This document shows positions 35,025 to 48,289 of a stretch of 64,000 nucleotides of DNA, one piece after another (positions within the stretch are counted from its first letter, which is position 1; each line of letters starts with the position of its first letter). The notes below the pieces were generated by a model. It saw nothing but the letters and a program-made list of their open reading frames with translations, was not told the DNA's origin and did no database searches. Source of the stretch: Fennellomyces sp. T-0311. Its lineage: Eukaryota; Mucoromycota; Mucoromycetes; Mucorales; Lichtheimiaceae. The position numbers were made by a program, and so were the translations under genes. Location: contig JALLLT010000058.1 in assembly GCA_025266875.1 (NCBI GenBank), forward strand, positions 151,638-215,637. The letters are read 5' to 3'.

Positions 35025-37932
35025 ATGACCGACGACCTCACGCCCGAAAAAGTCGCCTCATACCTGCCCTTCTCGGGCCACCAGCCCGACATCACCGGCC
35101 GCATCATCAATGTGACCCACCAGATCCCTTACAACATCATCCGGAAGAAGCACGAGCGCCCAATCGTCGAGGAGTCGGACGGCGCCCCCATCAGTAAAGT
35201 GTCACGACGACACCATCGGCAGCACACCCTGCGCGCCAAATTCCACACGAACGATTGGACGGTGGTACAGCGCCGGGGCCACGCAGCACTCTACAGTGGC
35301 TTGCAAAACCTGGGCAAAGAATTCGACGCCATTCATATTGGGTGGACGGGGCCGATCAAGGCCGACACGAAAAAGACCGTGACGGAGGTCTCGGCAGGGG
35401 ACAAGCTGGCGCTCAAACAGCTTCTGTGGGACACTGGCAAGATTATACCGATATTTCTCGATAATGCATCACGTGGCCATTATGAGGGTTACTGTAAGGA
35501 GGTCTTGTGGCCATTGTTCCACTACGTCGTGTGGTCAACCGCAACAGACGGACGAGCCGAGAAGCGGCACTGGGCCGATTACAAAGCGGTCAATCAGCAG
35601 TTTGCACAGACCATCATCGACCACTATCGCCCGGGGGACATCAGTAAGAGTACATGCTCACGTCGCCGCTTTCCTTTGCTAACCGCAGCTGAACGCAGTC
35701 TGGATCCACGACTACCACCTTTTGCTGGTGCCTGAGATGGTGCGCAAGGCCATCCCCGACGCAACGATCGGTGTGTTTTTCCATGCAACGTTTCCCAGCT
35801 CAGAGATCTTTCGATGCTTGACAAGTAAGGAAGTGTGATACGCAACAGCACGGAAGAATAACCTTAATTGTTGAAACACAAAAGCCCGAAATGAAATTCT
35901 GCAGGGTGTGCTCGGTGCCAACTTGATTGGCTTCCAGGTATGGGCTTGCGTCTCGATTTGACTTGGTCCAGCGCCTAAATTTGCCCGAACACATAGACGT
36001 TTGCGTACGCGCGCCACTTTATCTCGTCGTCCACGCGCGTGCTGGGCTGCGAATCGACGTTGACGGGCGTCAACTTCAACGGCCAGATTGTGTCGGCGGG
36101 CACGTTCCCCATCGGGATAGACGTGGACCGTGTGTACACGTTTTGCAAACAGCCCCAGGTGCAACCCAAAATCCAAAGCATCCGCGAGATGTACCTGAAC
36201 CGCCGCATCATCATCGGCCGCGACAAACTCGATGCGACCAAGGGCATTCTGCAAAAGCTGCACGCCTTTGAAAAGTTTTTGCACGATTACCCTGCGTGGC
36301 GCAACAAGGTCGTCTTGATTCAGGTGACCACACCTACCCACGGCGACCATGGCAAGCTCGAGTCCAAGATCTCAGAGACAGTCAGCCACATCAACGGCTT
36401 GTATGGCTCGCTTGAATTCACGCCAATCCACTACTTCCACCAAGACATTGATCGCGACGAGTACTATGCGCTGCTGTCGGTGGCCGACGTGGGGCTGATC
36501 ACGAGCGTGCGGGATGGGATGAACACCACGTCGTTTGAGTACATTATTTGTCAACACGAAACGTCGCAAGGGCCTTTGATATTGTCGGAATTCACCGGCA
36601 CTGCCGGGTCGCTAAGTGCCGCGCTGCTGGTCAACCCGTGGGACTATGCTGGTGTGGCCAGGGCGATCAATGACGCACTCATCATGTCACCTGAAGAGAA
36701 ACATACGCGCCACATGGTAACACCTGTTTTTCCCATTGAGCCACCCCTATTGCTCACAACTTTCCTATAGCAATTGTACAGTCATGTCACGAACCACACA
36801 GCTTCGTTCTGGGCCCACTCCTTTGTTACCCAGCTCGTGAGTACAAAGGAACAGCAGTCGTTGCTGCCCCAATCGGCGCGAGAACTGGATCTCGAGGAGA
36901 CATTGGAGGCGTATGTCAAGGCCGAGAAGCGTCTCTTACTTTTCGATTACGATGTAAGTGAAAACGTGTCATTCTTCTGGGAAGTTAATCAGACACACAC
37001 ACGCACGCACAACAGGGAACACTGGCACCCATCGTCTCGGTTCCATCGGATGCTAGACCTTCGGCGGATATGTTGAATTTTCTGCAGAAACTATGCGACG
37101 ATCCAAAGAACCAAGTATGGGTGATTTCCGGACGCGACCAAGAGACGTTGGACAACTGGCTAGGCCATCTGAACAACCTGGGACTCAGTGCAGAGCACGG
37201 CTGCTACATCAAAAAGGGCGGTACCTGGGAAAACATTGTGGAGCAAGTGGACATGAGCTGGAAGGACGAGGTCAGCAAGATCTTCAACTACTACACCGAG
37301 CGAACACAGGGCAGTTTCATTGAGCATAAGAAATCATCCATCACGTGGCATTACCGTATGGCCGATGTTGAATACGGGTAAGGGGCATGTTTGTACACAC
37401 TTTGCACCGTCACTAACAACAAAACAACCACAGCGAGTTCCAAGCAAAAGAGTGCCAAAACCACTTGGAAAACAACATTGTTCCCAAATTACCCGTCGAG
37501 ATTCTGGTCGGCAAAAAGAACCTAGAAGTGCGCCCCGTGGATATCAACAAGGGCGTCGTCGCCAAACGCATCCTCAAGGACGCCTCGGACGTCGACTTTG
37601 TGGTGTGCGCGGGTGATGACAAAACTGACGAGGACATGTTCCGGTTCTTAAGTGCTGCCCACCTGTCGGTCACTATCACAAGTGGTGCGTCATCCATGAG
37701 CTCGCCCCCGCTGACCCCATTGCCGTCGGCCTCGTCGTCGTCGTCCTTCCACAAGGGCCGCTCACCCTCCATTGTCATGACCTCACCCCCGCTACCCGAT
37801 GTTTGGAAACACCCTAGCCCCGACCTGTTTTGCATCACGGTGGGGCCTGATAACAAAAAGACGATGGCAAACCGACGTGTAAGGACAAGCCAGCAAATAG
37901 TAGACCTCCTAGAGTTACTGTCCAGCGTATAA
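35025..37932 (+). CDS. Trehalose-6-phosphate synthase-like/phosphatase fusion (Tps2 type)
   Basis: About seven exons and about 850 residues. The N-terminal half is a GT20 domain: WTGPIKADTKK, HDYHLLLVPEMVR, FPIGIDVDRVY, GRDKLDATKGILQKL, SVRDGMNTTSFEYI and SEFTGTAGSL. The C-terminal half is a HAD-type trehalose-phosphatase: LLFDYDGTLAPIV (DxDxT nucleophile motif), VISGRDQETLDNWLG, GLSAEHG and AGDDKTDEDMF. Both motif sets look intact, although the order and sequence match Tps2, whose synthase half is often regulatory. The product pathway converts trehalose-6-phosphate to trehalose, a stress and spore carbohydrate. A Ser/Pro insertion (about 37680-37820) interrupts the phosphatase domain near its end. 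It converges on clathrin heavy chain with 47 bp between stops. Confidence 0.93.
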
Positions 37933-37979
37933 TGCAAGCACTTTTTTTTATTACAAAAGAAAATATATGGTGTATGTAC

Positions 37980-40900
37980 TTAGAAATTGCCAAATTGCTG
38001 CTGTCCGTTGGGAGGCATTGCGCTGAAGGTTGTTGCTCCAGTCATCATTGGCGACTGCTGTTGCATGTTGCCGGCAGTCAACATCAACGGATTGCCCAAA
38101 CCACCGCCAATTGCAGGCGCTGCTGCAGCTGTTTCACTGTTTTCCTCTTGTTTTGCCATCTTTTCCTTGAGATCTTCCACGTCCTTGCTCAACACATCAA
38201 TCTATGCCCAGGGTTGTCAGTGATCTACTATCATCGAACCCGCCTTTGCCTTTTTTTACCTTTGAGAATTGTTCCCGCATAGTGTTGATCATATAAGGCA
38301 TGGCAAAGTCCTTCAGACCGTTTCTCCACGCGAGCTCCATGACAACATCGGGCCGCATCAAGTCGTAGCAAGTGTACAGCATGGCAGCAAAGCATTCCCG
38401 CTTGCCGACCTCGATAAAATACTGGAGCAGTTCCTCCGCAACCTCGCTGTCCTTGGATTCGGCTGCAGTTTCCATGGCATCCTTGAAGAGCTGGTCCTGC
38501 TTTGACAACGCAATGGATTGTCTCCACCGCCGGTTCTTCTTGTACAAATGGGCAGCGATGCGACGGAATTCAAGTAGTTCGTGTTCCTGCAACCGTTGTG
38601 CAATGTCGAGCGTATCGATGTTGTCATGGCGGTCGATAGAATCCCGCAGTGACTCAAAGTCTTCTTCCTCGATATAAAGTTCGTTCAGGGCACTGTTGAC
38701 GGCCTTGTTGTTCACTTCTTGCACGGACACAAGGTATTGCCGGATCAAAGGGATATTGTCGGATTTCTCAAACTGCTGGACCACGCGTGTGTGGTTGATA
38801 CGTGGCACCATGGCAGCCAGTAGGTCGTTCAGCAACGTCGGCTGCTCGTTCAAGTAGAAACGGAGCGACTTGTAGTATAATTCAACGTTGGATACCTTGA
38901 CAATGATCTCCTTGAATGCCGAGTGTTCCCATGAGTCTGAAGCGTGCTCGATCATGGCAGTGACGGCATTGTCAAACTCGTCATAGTGGACGTACAGGAA
39001 CACCAGTTCGCGCCACAAGTGCGCGTCAGTACAGGCGCGGATGACCTTGGGAATATTGATGCGCGACACAAAGAGCTTGAGATGCTCCATCATCTTTTCG
39101 GGAGCATACTTGGCGTACAGGACAGCGAGCTCAGTGAACATGCCCATATGCGCACGTTCCAGACCAAGACCGTTCTCAAGAAGACGTATCAACTCGTCAA
39201 AGTAGCCGTTGCGCTCGTACACTTGGACCAGCTCTTCCAGCTCTTCAGCATGGACAATGATGTGCAGACCGCAGATCTGAGCCAGACGGAACTCGCGTTG
39301 CAGGATACACTCCGCATTGACTTCCTTCCAAACCTTGGTGCTGCCAGCCTTGCGGGCACAGTCAACGGCGCCTTGGTAGTCCTTGAGCTGAATCAAAGTG
39401 GTGGCAAGGCTGCCATGGTTGGAGATGTTGGAAAAGAGAATCTTGGCTGCCTCGAACAAGCCGCTCTGGAAGCATCGATCGCCGACTTGCTGGATGTTGG
39501 CAATATTGGGCGAAGCAATAAAGTCCTCAAGATCCGCCAGACGGTCGGTCTTGGCATAGGCAAACAGCAGCTCAGTCTCAATGTAGGGCTCACGCGAGTG
39601 CTTGCGGGCCATCTGCAAGAACCGGACCAAGTCTTCGTATTTGCTGTCCATCTCGGCATGACGCGTCACTTCCATGTAGTTGGAGCTGTCGTTCGCACGG
39701 ATGTACGAGTCGATGGCCTCCTTGACGCGCATATTGTCGAGCTGCGCCTTGCCAAGCTTGCTCCACACTTCGGGCTGTTCACATCGTTCAGCAAACTCGT
39801 ATGCACGGTCCAAGTCACCGATCTTGTCAATAAGCACATCCATAGCGTTGCCATTGACATTGTGCTTCTTGAAAATCGCAAAGGCTTCTTCGAACAGGTT
39901 CTCGCCAATACACACTTCAGCAACATCAGGAGCGTCAAAGTTGTCAAGGCGACCGACATAGTCCATAACGCGTGAAGGGTCAGCCTACAGAACAGACAAA
40001 CTGAGTTTAACGAGCATTTGATGCTTTATTCCCTTTTCCCGCACCTTCACAGCAGTAAAGATGAGCAAGTTCTGCAGAGTCTTGTTGTCGCTAAATGCGC
40101 TGTTCTCGAGCACAATCTTCTCCAACAGCTCAATCAGCTCGTTGGGTAGATCGGCGGCCATGAAAGCCTTGACAGTTGCAGACACATCATCGGGATCGGT
40201 GCATTCGGGTAGGGCAGCAGCCACAATCTATCGTTGCCGCTTTAGTCTATCATTCACAAGCTATTGATAGAATAGCTTACCTGGTCTATCAGCTCGCGAC
40301 GGTGCTCGTTGTTTTCCTGAAGGACATAGGCCCACAGGGGTTGGTCACGACGGTGCACAAGGTAACGGGCCTGGTGCTTAAACATGGAGTTCTCATTGGT
40401 GATATGAATGAGCTCATAGTCGCATTGACCCTTCTCGTAACAAATGTAGGCCAAGTAAGGGTCACGCTTCTCGCAGTATTTGCCGATGGCACGTGGCTCG
40501 TAGTACTAGGTCACATGAAACTTAGCATATTGCTTGCACAGCAATGTTTGGTTGTGTTTACCTCGTTCTCTTTCAGGAATGGCTCGGGATTGTTGTTGGT
40601 GTCGATGTATATCTTGGCCAAAGCGTTGTACACCTCGGGATCGGTCGATCCGTCCGTGACACGCATGTTAAGCCAGGGCAACAACAACTTGAGACGGTTA
40701 CGCTTCTCAACTTCCTCGCAGAGAGCACCAACTGAGAGATCACCCTTGACGGACAAAAGAAGGTTCTTGATGACATCTTCGTCACAACCGACATCGAGCA
40801 AGCCACCAATCACCTCGGGCGTACGAGCAGGGTTGACCTTCTGGACGTATGTCTCGATATAGTTTTGAAGGTTGTTGTGGTAAAGATAAAGCACGAGGTC

Positions 40901-43678
40901 ATGGACAAAACCGAATCGGTCGCATACAATAATAAGTGGCAGCTGGTCGCTTAATTTGGCCTCCTGCGTGTAAGGTTGAGTACACTGCTCACACACGCAG
41001 TAGATTGCACTTTACCTTCAAGAAGTTCTTGACTTTCTCGGCATCGTAGTAGTTGCTGTCACGGCAGATACGCTCGGCTTCGCGGACATTGCCAGTGCGG
41101 CACGAGGCTTGGATATACTTGAAGTGCACCAGGGGGTCCTGACTGACGTTGACGATGGAGCCAAGGTAATAGTATAGGCCTTCGTTGCACTTGTACGACT
41201 CGAACAAGTCGATCAGATTGTGGGGCTGGAGCTGCTCCGAATACTTGATGGCAATCTGAACAACGACCTGGAGGTTTTGGCGCAGGTTGTTGTTGAGCAT
41301 CTCCTTGAGACAGTCCAAAGTCTGGTCGACTGAGAGCGTGCCAAAGTAGTTCACAAGCCATTCAGCATTCATGGTATGGGTGAATGGAATGATGCGCTTG
41401 ATGTCATGGATATCGGTGTAATGCTCCAAGGCCTAATTCGTGCAACTCCCATGAATACCATTCCCTTTACGTCACAACACAAGTCTTACACGTTGATATA
41501 AACCGGCCTTCTCGCACAGATTGCCAATCACCACTCGATCGTAGTGGGTAAGCATGCCAGTTCCCAAAATAGCATCGGCCACTTGGGGTGCGTGGATCAA
41601 GTTCAATTCCAAAACGCGTGTCTGCAGCTTGCCGTCTTCCTCGCGGTTGGGTTTCAAATAGTCGAGAAGGAACGACGTTGCTTGCTGGATCAGGTTCTGG
41701 GAAGCGAAGACATCCACTACCTAGACAATCCGTCAGCACCGCCACCTCATCATTATTCAGCTTCAATTACCTTTTCAGGGTCAATCAATGGACCGTTTTC
41801 GTCATTGACGAGACCAGCGGCGAAGTCAGAAGCCTTGTCAGGATCTGTGCGTGCAATGTTGTACAAGAGAGACGAGTAGTCGGGCGTAAAGCCGACAGTC
41901 TTTGTGTACGCCAAAATCTTGTCGTATTGCCTGCTCTCGGCAAAGCACAGCACAACTTTGTTTGGTATGTTGGCGCGCAGATAGACGGATGTAGCCAGCG
42001 TGGCGTCGTACTGCTTCACAAAATCACCCAATTCTTCACTGCACTCCAGCTTGTCTTCCTTGAGCCACTTTTCGAGCAAAGGCTTGCGATTCTGCGTCAA
42101 AATAGGCTTCGCGAGTTCAAGCGATTCGTATTTGTTGAGGCCACCCTTCTCTAGCAGAATACCAAAGTACTGCAGAATAGGAGACATCTGATTCGGCATT
42201 GCGGGGATCTGGCGGAAGCGCTCGATGGTTTCCACAGTACGCAGAATACCCTAGTAACAAAACGTCGTTTCCATATCAGCACAAACCGCCATCAGACAAC
42301 CATTTACGTTTCTTACCCGAGGGGAGTTGGCTGCCACCTTGGCAGCTTCTCCATAAGCGCCCGACGAGAACAGTTGGTTGAAGCGCTGGATGTATAGATC
42401 ATCAGCACCAGGCAAACCACCACGCGAGGCTAGTTTGAGGGCCAACTCGGTATTGTTCAAGTTGTTGATGATGTATGGGATGATGGTGGTTTCATCGAGC
42501 GATACGGAGAGGACCTGGATCAAACCAAGATTATTGTAAGCACCTTCCAGTTTCCCTCAACAGCCACTCGCTAAACTCACCTGACCCTTCTTGTTGACAC
42601 CGATGATGCCCGAGGAAGGCTCGTGTTCGGCCGTGACAAAGATGGTTTCACTGCTGATGCGATTCATATAAATGCACACACCAGTTTCGAGATCATAGAG
42701 GTGGATAAAACCCATCTTCGTAACCATATAGATGATACCGTATTTGTCGCTGACCTGCATGGCCACAGGGAAATCGTTTTGTGCTTCTGGCGGGAAGAAC
42801 ACTTCGACTGCCTTCTTTTGGAAGGGCGGGTTGCCGTCTGAATGGTCGACCTCGATGATCTGGAGCTTGGCAGCACCGGTTGAGCTTCGAACAACAAAGG
42901 TGAACAGCTTGGTAGGAGAGGGAGCTTCGTCGAGCTTCAGCTCGGCAAACGAGGCCGCATGACCTTCAATGTTTTGGCTTACACCGCGATCCTTTGAATA
43001 AAGTTGCATGGATCCGGCCACTCGTCCTTGCTGTGCAGAAATACCAATCAGCACAACCCATTTTTGGTCTGCTGACGCACGGTAGTTGATGATCTGGCAG
43101 CCCTCGAGTGCCTGGCTTCTGTCGAACACCTTGGCGGGAGCGGACTCGCCCTCGATGGACCAGTGATATACGGACCTCTCCGTCACGATAGCCAGCGTCT
43201 TCAAGTCGATCCACTTCCAGAACACCACATCATCATGCATCAAATGTGACTTGAGCTTTGTTTTAAGTTCGAGGTTGAAAACTTGCAACTGGCGGTTGGC
43301 TGTGATCCATGTGAGCTACGATGTGAGACCCTGTGCACGCGTTATTCTAACCTTTCAGCGCCATCACCTTGGTGGTAGGATGCATAATGACCGAATCTGC
43401 CGAGATGGGGCGGCGCATCACTTGGTTATCGTTGGCAAGATCAATGATGACCACTTGGTTGGTATTGTTTACTTGTTCACGCACACAAATGAAGCGATCA
43501 GACTCCATTGTCAACGTGTTGAAGCCGATGCTCGCGGCATTCACGCCAAGGCTTTGCAGCTATTCATACACGACATGGTTGTATTAGCGTCAGGATGCAG
43601 TCCATGCCTCCATTGTAGCTCATCAGACTTTCATACCTGAGCATGCTCTTGAAATTTTATAGGTAGCTGTTCACTCAT
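37980..43678 (-). CDS. Clathrin heavy chain
   Basis: Large multi-exon gene, about 1,680 residues, starting [20 protein letters not shown] at ATG 43678. The N-terminal beta-propeller shows repeated blades ([60 protein letters not shown]). It is followed by the linker and seven clathrin heavy-chain repeats of alpha-helical zigzag (for example [20 protein letters not shown]). The trimerisation region and a Gln/Met/Gly-rich tail ending QQQFGNF close the protein. Clathrin forms triskelia that coat vesicles at the plasma membrane, trans-Golgi and endosomes. Introns are short (about 50-70 bp) and often in frame, so unspliced frames read far into them. The last intron (about 38197-38260) joins MREQFSK to [14 protein letters not shown]. 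Confidence 0.97.
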
Positions 43679-46600
43679 CGTCTGCTTGTCGTTCTAAAAA
43701 AAGCAATCGGGCGTAGTGTTATTCAATTGAGGCAAAGTGAGAAAAAAAAAAAGGACAATGACAACAATAGAACAGGCCGGAGAAAATTCGAATTTAGCAA
43801 CGGAAATGTCGTTCTCACTGCCATTGTCTTCTTACCTTATGAGTACTACTCTTCCGAGACAACAGGCAGAGGACGAAGCAGCAGTGTAAGCGTGTCGTGT
43901 CGTCATTTATTGCGGCGGAGTTCGCTTTAGTTTGCAAGTACTGCAACCCATTCCGCACGAAAGGGCTAATATCACTTTTGGTTTAGGTAACAAGTGTCAT
44001 GGACGATGTATATTCCCTCTATGAACTTTCCTGTGAAAGATAACTATTATACAATGGCGTACATATGCCTTCTATCACGATCTAAATACAAATAGAACTT
44101 GGCTGAGATGTACCAAAAAAAAGAGCTGAGCACACTATTTGAAACTAGCTGGCTGGAAAGAGAGAACCTTATCAACCCTCAGTAGTACTTACGAGATATA
44201 CGTAGTACAACACGGTTATAGCATAAGAAATATCAAAATTTATGACCATCAGTCTCCATCAAACTACTCCACCTACTACCCTGGCAGATGTCTACCGGCT
44301 ACGACTCACTGCAAAAAATTTTTGAGTGAATTTTGGTTAATAGTAGACTAGCCTAGACCTTGTTCAGCTGTGTGAATCTGCTACCTGAGCATTTATCTCT
44401 GCATATATATATATATAATTTTGGAAAGCTTATATCGACTACATCCATTAAAGTTGATATAGATATGATATACTCCCATCTTAGAGAGCTGAGCAATGCG
44501 CGTATAACTATGGTGAGTTGCCACAGCTACATATATGGCACCTTTCTTATAAAGTCATATAGTATACTTAACGACCAATTATTCAGTATAAGCTTTGTGA
44601 ACTTGTCCCTCACTGCGAGAGATAGACGAGCTTACGTAGAACTCGAAAAATTATGTTTAGCCGAAATTCCAAATCATGGACTCGCGTAAGTAATAAAGTC
44701 ATTAACAGATCCTCCATCGGTATTTATTACCTATGTTTCTCCATTTTGCAGCCAATTTCAATCAATTCAATGATGAACGCAATCTAATATCAATCGCCCT
44801 TGGAAAGTGAGGAATTGAGAGCCTCCTTCTATTAGAAATACAATACGTCACTTGCTCTTATAGATCCATGGAGTACTTAGGAAATAAAGATATGAAAATG
44901 AAAGCTCAAACAATGCTAATGGAGTCTTTGGACGCAGGCCAACGACAATTATACATGCGCCTACCGATGACAGCTAGTATACTCAAAATGTACTGAATAT
45001 TGTATCAATAGCCGACTCGAGAGCAGGCGGCTATAAAGGTTACGTTCCTGGTTGTGTTATATATGGAAGTGATTAATTTACTATTTCCCAGAAAATTATA
45101 CAATTTTGAAAAAAAGCTTTATGGTGTATATATCTAGCCAGTGTCTAGGCGCCATCTGCATTTGATTACCTCGCTGTACTTCAGAATTGTGACGCATTAT
45201 ACATTGTACGTAGTTGGAAGTCTTAATGGGGTCGAAAATGGATACTTAGCAGACACCGATTAGAGGGAAGTTTGTAACACACGTACATTTTACTCCTATG
45301 CAGCCTTATTTTTGGTCATAAAGCGACCAAAGGGAATCAGTATTACAAAGTTAATTCTTTCCTAACCCTCGCAGTTTTGAATAGCCTATCTCCAGCAAAA
45401 TCCAAATAGCTCTGTTATCTGTTACTATTCCTATTATCCTATGCGGCCTAAAGTTGAAAGAGGCGTGTCATCTTATGTAATAACTTTTTTCCTCTGCGGC
45501 TGGATTTACCACTTGTTAGTACCATCGGATCATTCATTAAATTCTCTACAAAGTATACTTGTACATCAGCAGCAACCATTTAGTGTATCAGTTTTGATCC
45601 CTGACCAAACTCAATTCAAGCCATTTATATTTGGCAAGTAACTGAGGGAAATGTGTTTACGTGGTAGAGATGTTTCTAAGTGAGATTTGCAAGGCACTTA
45701 TGAGGTGTCAAAGCACGTTTTAACTTTTATAGTACACAATAATCCAATGCGGGCGCTTTATGGGACCGTTGAGTTTGTGTCGTTAGCCCTAATTGATATC
45801 GAGCTATGTTTAAGACAAGTCAACAACTACTTCCAAACGCAAGTAGGCAAAAAAAAAAAAAAATTGAAAGGAAAAAGTCTTAAGTACGTAAACGTAGATG
45901 AAGCGAAAAGTTAGAGAGAAAAAAAGCCATATGCTAATACCACGTACAACCTAATTCTACATCACTTTATCCCGCGCATCAGCCACTGTCTAATCGTTCA
46001 AGTAATATCTATTATGTGCATACACCGATAAGACTGATGCAAGTCTAAACAAGTACTTAATACGTTTGATTGGATCAGCTGTAGCAACTGATGATAGCAA
46101 CCGAATAGGAATAGAGCAGCGAAGTCTGGCAACGTCCATTTGAACCACTTTGTGAAGAAGGAAGACATCATTTGTTAACAGAAATCTGATAACAAAAGTC
46201 TTGCTTTATGTACTCATATATAAATATAAACGCTGCTCTATTACACAAGTGCGAAGGAACCCATGTTATTCCTATCCATTTCTACCATAATAGAGACTAT
46301 TATTAAATGGAAAAGATGAATAAGCTTACGATGTAGCACATCAGATTTACGAAGACTGGCTGATCCCCGCAAAACAATGGCTTGTGCAATTTGACATCGG
46401 TACATGATTTTCTCCGACCTCGTGTTTGTGTGCGAAATTTCGGCTTAACCTCAGTCACTTTTATCCGTCAACCATGTTACACCATGTCCAGAAGTAATAG
46501 GTAAAGAAGAGGATTTAAAATTAACTAATGCATCGCCAGCAGCTATCAACTGATCAACGATGCTTAAAATTTTCTGAAAGAAGCGTCATCTGTCGATTAA

Positions 46601-47299
46601 ACTAGCTAAATATCAGATAATTCTGTATATTTTATTTGCTGAAACACATGTGAGCACACAAAAAGCGCAGAATCCACAATGCCAAAAAATATCTTGAGGT
46701 TCGTGTCACGGTGCTGGGTCTACATACGATTATGCATCGAAAGACCCAAAAAGAGAAATACGCCATGGATCAGCGCGATAGAGGTCTTCTCGTGCATCAG
46801 AATGGCGCCACAGACGGCTTGAAAACTCGAGAGGGCTTGGCTTTGCGGGTGATGCCACGCTTATATAAAAGGGAATCCAAAGGGCCATGTGAAAAAATCG
46901 GCTTTTTTTGGATTCTGCTTACAAGGAAGGAAGTTGATCTTTTTACTTCACATGAAAGTCGAGTTTCTTCCCACAACTACTACATAGAGGGAAATTCGTG
47001 ACAGGCGGCACGGGATATTCAACACAATAGCAGCTGCCAAATTAAAGCAGATCCGGTAGACTGTGCTCTACAGCTTGTCGTTGTAAATACCATGACACAG
47101 CAGAAACACAACAACGACCAGTTGTACCGGGGACTGATTGGCTCCATTTTGCGGATGGCGAAATCGGACCTTGTTGTCAGCTACATGTGAATTCTAATGG
47201 CATAAGCAACAAAAACTAATTATCGTAAAAAATAAAGAGCATCTTCTTTCCGCTTCTTCTTTCTTTTCCGCGTACTCCCTACTCTTATCTTCTTTCACT
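43679..47299. other. Long AT-rich intergenic region, no supported gene
   Basis: About 3.6 kb. The left end is the clathrin promoter and the right end the peroxidase promoter, with a CT-rich leader at 47243-47299. Homopolymer and dinucleotide runs occur (TATATATATATA near 44404-44416, poly-A at 45850-45863). No frame over 125 codons and none with family features. No RNA gene recognised. Confidence 0.55.
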
Positions 47300-48289
47300 A
47301 TGTCGAGCACCGAAGCCTCCACTGATAAGTACACCGCTGTCCGCAAGGACATCGCCGCTGCCTTCCCTAACGAAGACTACGATGACGGCTCTTTTGCCCC
47401 TGTTGTGTAAGTATATAGATCCATCTTCGGCACGATTCGTAAGCTAAATGTTGCACACATAGCCTTCGTCTCGCCTGGCACGCCAGTGGAACCTACAGTC
47501 ACAAGGAAAAGAATGGTGGTAGTGATGGCGCCACCATGCGCTTCAAGACTGAAGCCGAAGATGGTGCTAACGCTGGCTTGGAACACGCTCGTGCTTTCCT
47601 TGAGCCCATCAAGGCTAAGCACTCCTGGATCAGCTATGCCGATCTGTGGACGTAAGTTACAACGAGAAAATTTTTTGATCTCCATGGAGATTAACTTTAA
47701 ATGATTAGACTTGCCGGTTGTGTTGCGATCGAATCGATGGGTGGCCCACACATTGAATGGACCGGTGGTCGTCGCGATAAGCAGTCAGAGTCTGACTGCC
47801 CACCCGTTGGCCGTCTTCCAGACGGTGCTTTGGGTAAGGACCACGTCTTGGATGTGTTTGTGTCTCGTATGGGCTTCACAGTCCAAGAGACCGTTGCTCT
47901 GATTGGCGCCCACACTGTCGGCCGTTGCCACGCTGACAGATCTGGCTTCGAAGGTAAATTCGAGTATTCATCGAGTTGCTATCCTGCTAACGTTTGTCTG
48001 TAAACTCTTAGGTCCTTGGACCGAGACACCTACCCGCTTCTCTAACCAGTTTTTTAAGCAGCTCTTGCACAACACCTGGGTCGAGAAGAAGTGGGATGGA
48101 CCCAGACAGTTCGTCGATGCAGAGGATGGTGAATTGATGATGTTGCCCACTGATATGGCGCTTTTGGAGGAGCCTTTCCGTCCATACGTCGAGTTGTACG
48201 CCAAGGATAAGCAAAAGTTCTTCGATGACTTTGCCGCTGCTTTCCTCAAGCTGATCGAATTGGGTGTCGCCAAGCGAGGAAAGTTGTAA
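47300..48289 (+). CDS. Class I haem peroxidase (cytochrome c/ascorbate peroxidase family)
   Basis: Four exons (47300-47406, 47463-47651, 47709-47953, 48012-48289) sum to 272 residues in phase. The distal haem site [12 protein letters not shown] has the Arg, Trp and His of class I peroxidases. The proximal [11 protein letters not shown] carries the haem-ligating His, and [12 protein letters not shown] carries the Asp partner. At the place of the yeast Ccp1 radical Trp191, just before MMLPTD, this protein has Phe (codon 48110-48112 in [16 protein letters not shown]). Such a change is expected to weaken cytochrome c oxidation, so the reducing substrate may differ. The N-terminus ([20 protein letters not shown]) has no mitochondrial presequence, suggesting a cytosolic enzyme removing hydrogen peroxide. 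The start is the first ATG after a CT-rich leader. Confidence 0.92.

Noticed and set aside
38944..39975. 343-codon plus-strand frame
   Set aside because: It is antisense to clathrin heavy-chain repeats. Long shadow frames are common opposite biased, highly expressed genes.
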